DNA of 64,000 nt from Blasia pusilla (Eukaryota; Marchantiophyta; Marchantiopsida; Blasiales), in assembly GCA_050084515.1 (NCBI GenBank), contig CM114271.1:47058001-47122000 (forward strand), in the 5' to 3' direction. The notes under the pieces are model-generated. The model did no database searches. It saw only the letters and a list, made by a program, of their open reading frames with translations, and was not told the DNA's origin. Position 1 is the first letter of the stretch, and every line of letters begins with the position of its first letter. Shown here one piece after another: positions 59,244 through 64,000 of this stretch. A program made the translations under genes and the position numbers.

Positions 59244-60856
59244 TAAGTTGGGTATTAGTCTCCCAAGTAGGGGAGGTATGGAAAGTATTAACACGAAAAG
59301 ATCTAACTAATACAATTCACATCTCTATTCACATCGGACATACGATTGAGAAGTTACTTGCTGAATAATTTGCATTCTACAACATATGCACTCGGAAGTG
59401 ACTCCTAGCGAGGGTTGTAATTAAAATGAGAAAACAAAGAATACGTTTCATAATTTTAATTTATAAATATATATTATTTTCACTTCTTTCTATATATATA
59501 TATATATATTTTCTACATGTTCAATTATGAGGGTCCATTGGACATCGCTCATGTCTAGAGGCTTCACACATGATAATCTTTCATTCCACTAAATGGTCTA
59601 GGCCTGTTGTGGCCTTCATGTACTCGACTCTTTGAATCCCCACTTTTTTTTTATTCCATATGGTTTTCCATCACCCGCTTTTTTTACTCCTCTTTCTTGC
59701 TAAATGGTTGGAAACATCCAGCAAAAAGTTCTCAAATGAAATTTCCATTTTCTAAAAAGAATGATGGAAGTCATGTCCAAAAGAATGTTACCAAAATTAT
59801 TTTATGGAGATTTACTCATAAATATCAATAAGATAGGGATGGTTGAAATTTCTAATCGGACATTTGTATGAAGATTTCCACCTGAAAATATTGGCCAAGA
59901 TTTTTTCTCCAAAAATCATCATTCTAATTGTTTGCAAAACTAAAGCAAATCACCTTTCAAAAATTCTCTTTTCTCTTTCCCTCAAGCTTTCCCTTTCATG
60001 CACAATTTCATGTTTCCTATCGTAATCTTCTCCATCCATCCACTCACCACAACACTAAAGTACAAGTATAGGTTAAATAGGGAGACCTCGATAACAACTT
60101 TTCCAACCATGATGCCAATGGTGTCTGTACGTGCCTCAAATTATTAAAGTTAAATTTCTTCTTGATTTTTTTTCCCATATTTTTTATGGATCTTTTTTTA
60201 TTTCAAAAGACTTGTTGGATTGTCTAATAAAATATCCTTTTTCTTTAATTTAAGAGAGGAACTCCTATTTTTTCTATAGAAATTATCCTAAATATTTAAA
60301 TCCATGTAAAAAATCTTTTTTGTTACAATTGATGTAAAAAAACTAGTGATCTAACCACTCCTTGATAGAAACCACGAGATGCACAATCATATATATTTTC
60401 ACGTCCTTTCAAATATAGATGATACCATTTCAATTAGAAATCATTTCGAGAGTGTTTTGAGCATCAAAAGATTTTGCACTGGACTCATAAAATTGGATGC
60501 TATTTTACTACATACCCCGGAAACATGCATAGAATTTGCGAGTCCAATTTGTCATTTTTAGGTCTTTTTATTAGCTTGAAATTGGCCCACATGATACACA
60601 AGTCTTGCAACTGACTACCTTACATAATATAATTTTTTGGGTGTACCACAAGGTCTGTCCTACCACAAAGCTCATTCCCATTTAATTCATCTTAAATTCA
60701 GCCATAGTTCGTTCATGATCCCACTACTTGGAAATAGATGAAAAAGATACAAAACCAAACATGTTATATTTCACATGGATTAGTTATCCTTGCATTAGAA
60801 CTTCTAGTCCTACACACTTTGAATTCATTTCAGCTAATTTAGAAGTGAGTGTTAAG
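59244..60856. other. AT-rich intergenic DNA
   Basis: It contains a (TA)n run near 59490-59508. No gene recognised. Confidence 0.4.
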
Positions 60857-61761
60857 TCTATACTATTATTGGAGAGTGGAATCTCAGAATGCAAACACCT
60901 GAACATCTGACGCGTGGAAATATGGGCCAACCGAGCTACAAAAATTTCGAATTCTGAAGAGATACATCGGCACGATTCCTAACCATTGGATGATATGAGT
61001 TTAGGGCATCCGATTCGGCCTAGGATTTTGTGCGGCGCACATCATATTAACAATTTTTTTAGGTCGATTCAAAAATTATGTCCCGAAGACAGTTAGATGT
61101 TCTCGACGAGGGGGATCCGTCGATTTAACAACCCTCACGTCCCCAAGGAGGTGTCAGGTGTCATTGCTTCCGGGAACCTTGGAACTATATATTTCTTTCG
61201 AATTTGAAATCCCTACAACTACAGTGCGCCCTTCAGCCGCTCAGGTAACTTTTGTTTGCGTTTAGTCATTTATAGTGCATTCATAAACACGCCTTTCAAG
61301 CTATTATTGCTTTTGCTCTTGAATTTGAACCTTTATTCATGTATGTTAAGATAATTCGATACGCCTATAGAAGCCACTCAAGCTTATTTGCCATTGGCTA
61401 CTCTCGATCAACTTTATTGATGCATAAACATGCATGGAAAATACATCCATGGGTTAGAAACGAGATGCTATTTTTGATCTAGGGAAGGTTCCACTTAGAG
61501 TGAATGCTAACTTCTGACGTGTTGCATTGCCTCCTTTTTCAAAGCTCCGAGTGCCAACTGCTACACCAACTTCAACTAAGCTCCAGCTTGCAACTCCAAC
61601 TCTTCTGGCCACTCCTACAATGTGCACAACAGAAACTCGCTTCAAGGAAAAATGGGATGGCAACGAGGATAACAACAAAGAAATCTACACATGCAAAGGG
61701 AAAGAGTGTTACCAAGGTAACTTCTTCAAAGAAACATTTTGGTGTGAAGGCACCTGATTAG

Positions 61762-62070
61762 GAGCCAATAGACTCAAAATGGTCACCAAGATTTGAAGAC
61801 GAGTGTATACGTCTGAGTAAGTGGAGGAAGTTCCACTTCGGGATTAGTGCTCCTTGGGGAGAGAGACTAATCCCCGAGCACCCTCCAGGGTTTGAAGGTG
61901 CTATAAAAGATTCTCTACCTGTTAGAGAAGGGGACGCACCATCCGACAAGGGTTATTTAGGACTCAACCTAAAACATTCTAGGAAGACACCGATCATGAA
62001 AGACTCAACCGCAGACACAATCTACCAATCGAGAGCTCTCATCCAAGAGCACAAAAGTAAGGCAGCATGA
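61762..62070 (+). pseudogene. Open frame ahead of the Helitron Rep, unassigned
   Basis: It encodes 102 residues without a start codon, in the same frame as a preceding frame (61504-61761) from which one TAG separates it. The composition is protein-like, with KWSPRFEDECIRLSKWRKFH and IPEHPPGFEG. It may be an N-terminal Helitron segment, or host sequence captured by the element. I do not recognise it. Confidence 0.3.
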
Positions 62071-63073
62071 GCCACAAGGGAGCACGGCCAAGAATCCCAA
62101 GTCGCGGAACCTGCACGAGCACGCTGCACCATGAGCAACTTTCAAACGGCACGGCAAAAGCACGAGAATGGAGAAAAAACAAGCACGGGCATGGAAAGAG
62201 TGAGCACGAGCACGAGCCGGAGAGGGAGAGCGGAGCGGAGGGCATCGCCGCGGCTGCGTGAAGCGAGTGTAATCTCCTCCTACTTAGGATGTAATCTCCT
62301 CCCACTTTTTGATGACTACTTCTTGATGATTACATCAACCTTATTACCTGGTCAATCAACTACGGATCGACCAAATCTGGTTGTGCAGGTTTTTGAGAAG
62401 ATAAAGGAGTTGTTACTTATCATTGAGAAGAAAATCTTGGGTCGAGTTGTAGGATGCATCCATGTTGTGGAATTTCAAAAAATAGGTCTCCTGCACATGC
62501 ACGTCCTTATTATTTTAGATCATGAGGATAAACCACGAAATCCTTGATCAATCTACCCATCCAAGATTATATTCTACTGTCGCTAATTGCATGCTTCACG
62601 GACCATGTAGAGCATTAAATCCAAATGCACCATGTATGGACAAGGAAACAAAAAAATGTACCAAAGGCTATCCTAATCCTTTTGCAGTGAGTACCACACA
62701 GCCGGAAGATGGTTACCCAATCTATCATTGTTAAGAAACTTTTCCTCTTGGCTTATTTTTATGACTATAAGGGTTATGACGTCAATGTGATGATTTCATG
62801 CTTTGTAATTGTGTTTTTGTAGATTGGAGAATGGAAGGGCGATACTTAAGTGCGAACATTCATTGGATAATTGTTGGGTTGTGCCCTACAATCCTATATT
62901 GTGCGTCCTCTTTGATTGTCACACTAATTTGGAGATTACAAGTAGTGTTTCTGCCGTCAATATTTATACAAATATGTATATAAGGGGTCTGATGTTGTAT
63001 CATTTAAGTTGTCAAAGGATATATCTAACGCAATCAACACTATTGACAAGACAACGTCATATCTTGATGCAAG

Positions 63074-63172
63074 GTAAGATTGTGTTATTTGATTATTGTG
63101 TTGCATGATATTTTATTTCTCGACTTTACTTCATGATCTTTACTTGAATACTTGGAATTATTATTTTTCCAG
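63074..63172 (+). other. Spliceosomal intron in the Helitron Rep
   Basis: GTAAGATTG...TTTTTCCAG, 99 bases. Splicing restores LDA-R-YISFSKACWRLF, the family sequence, with a codon split AG/A across the junction. Confidence 0.8.
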
Positions 63173-63504
63173 ATATATATCTTTTTCAAAGGCGTGTTGG
63201 CGACTCTTCAAGTTTAGTCTACATGCTGAACTTCCAAGTATTGTACGATTACCAGTTCATCTTCCACAAAAAAAAATTATCTACTTCAATGATGTTGATG
63301 CTCCTCAAGAGGTTTTGCAACTAAGTAGGGAGACGACTTTGACACAATTTTTTGCAACCAATCTATCTGATTGCACTGCCCAATAGAATCTATATATAGA
63401 TTTCCCATCATGTTATCGTTGGAGTAACAAGACATGGATTCGTCGGATACAAAAAAGAAATGGTTGTGGTCATCCTATTGGCCCCTTATACCTTACTCAT
63501 CCAG

Positions 63505-63605
63505 GTGAGTACTCAACATTTATTGTGTACGCTTGCTTTTACTTTCCACCATCTAAAGTGATGTGTTTATCTTAGGATGAACTAATTTTTTTCACTTCTT
63601 CATAG
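63505..63605 (+). other. Spliceosomal intron in the Helitron Rep
   Basis: GTGAGTACTC...CTTCTTCATAG, 101 bases. Splicing joins LTHPG to EGERHWLRLLL, which matches the uninterrupted family sequence. Confidence 0.85.
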
Positions 63606-64000
63606 GTGAAGGAGAACGCCATTGGTTGAGATTACTTCTCCATCATATTCGAGGAGCAACAACATATGAATGCTTGAAAACTATCAATGGAATATTATGT
63701 CCAACATTTAAGGAGGCTGCTATCCAATTGGGACTTCTTGAGGATGATAGGGAAGTGTTCTCTTGCTTACAAGAAGCTTCTACAATCCTTATAGGTTCTT
63801 CACTTTGGCATCTATTTGCAATTATTCTAGCGTACAACACACTTGCTCAACCTACAACCTTATGGAGTCAATTCTTGGTTCTACTAGTAGAAGATCTCAT
63901 ATATGAACGACGTCAGGTAAGCATTCATTATTGTCATTCCTTACATCATTAGTTTTAATTCTTCTTTTGAGCATGCAAGAAACTAACCATGATTTGGACC

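Larger units (their letters stand above)
62281..63916 (+). pseudogene. Helitron-type Rep (HUH endonuclease), intron-containing, damaged
   Basis: The replication initiator that nicks and joins DNA during Helitron rolling-circle transposition. Blocks in order: LLPGQSTTDRPNLVVQVFEK, VVEFQKIGLLHMHVLIILDH with the HUH histidines at 62494 and 62500, CMLHGPCRALNPNAPCM, WVVPYNPIL, the tyrosine region IYTNMYIRG, DARYISFSKACWRLF, and ERHWLRLLLHHIRG followed by TFKEAAIQLGLLEDDREVF. Two introns fit exactly: 63074-63172 and 63505-63605. A third donor lies at 63917 (GTAAGC). Damage consists of a frame change near 62540, an unclear junction between 62734 and 62823, a one-base shift near 62970 and a TAG at 63384-63386. 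The coding part continues past the right edge, where the helicase is expected. Confidence 0.85.
60857..64000 (+). mobile_element. Large Helitron, 5' part (runs off the window)
   Basis: The 5' end is inferred from TCTATACTATTATTGGAGAG at 60857, followed by GCAAACACCTGAACATCTGA and a GTGGAAATATGGGC string. This is the same order as in the short Helitrons (GCAAACACATGTCTCTTGAC, then GTGGTATTTGGGC). The base before TC is G, not the usual A. A Helitron Rep begins about 1.4 kb downstream on the same strand. The 3' end and helicase lie outside the window. That the terminus and the Rep belong to one element is inference. Confidence 0.6.

Noticed and set aside
1-64000. LTR retrotransposon (gag-pol) or endogenous viral insert
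   Set aside because: I found no integrase, protease, RNase H or capsid motifs on either strand by eye. The only RT is the RLE-type element, so neither is reported.

Overview
The window is nuclear DNA from a land plant. Two genes are clear: a CRIB-type RopGAP (Rho-of-plants GTPase-activating protein) and a plant-specific membrane protein with armadillo-like repeats. Both have GT-AG introns. Around them lies a large AT-rich, gene-poor fraction made of transposon remnants, short non-autonomous elements and decayed tandem arrays. The species cannot be fixed from the sequence. A retrotransposon with a restriction-like endonuclease, together with strongly GC-rich coding exons in AT-rich surroundings, would fit a non-flowering lineage, but that is inference.

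Layout. 1-2.7 kb: a dead PIF/Harbinger transposase on the minus strand. 3.6-5.2 kb: a GC-richer degenerate tandem array with higher-order structure. 5.7-17 kb: AT-rich DNA holding a 176-bp Helitron and SINE tails. 17.5-19.8 kb: two successive decayed arrays (about 180-bp and about 135-bp units). 21.2-24.8 kb: a broken non-LTR retrotransposon with zinc finger, reverse transcriptase and restriction-like endonuclease. 25-28 kb: a dispersed repeat and two more arrays. 30.5-31 kb: a roughly 90-bp minisatellite. 32-39 kb: SINEs, a tandem array of short Helitrons and a nearly perfect 53-bp foldback. 39.6-53.6 kb: a GC-rich gene island with the RopGAP (plus strand, 42.7-45.3 kb) and the ARM-repeat gene (minus strand, 48.0-50.8 kb), which converge. 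53.6-64 kb: AT-rich again, with short Helitrons and, at the right edge, the Rep part of a large intron-containing Helitron whose putative 5' end matches those of the short Helitrons.

How the parts relate. The RopGAP would switch off ROP GTPases. The ARM protein has no role I can assign, and nothing in the sequence links the two beyond being neighbours. The repeats suggest one interacting set: short Helitrons sharing a 5' terminus with the large Helitron at the right edge. I found no operon, CRISPR array, rRNA gene or convincing functional tRNA gene. Intervals listed as holding nothing recognisable were read for protein similarity only by eye.
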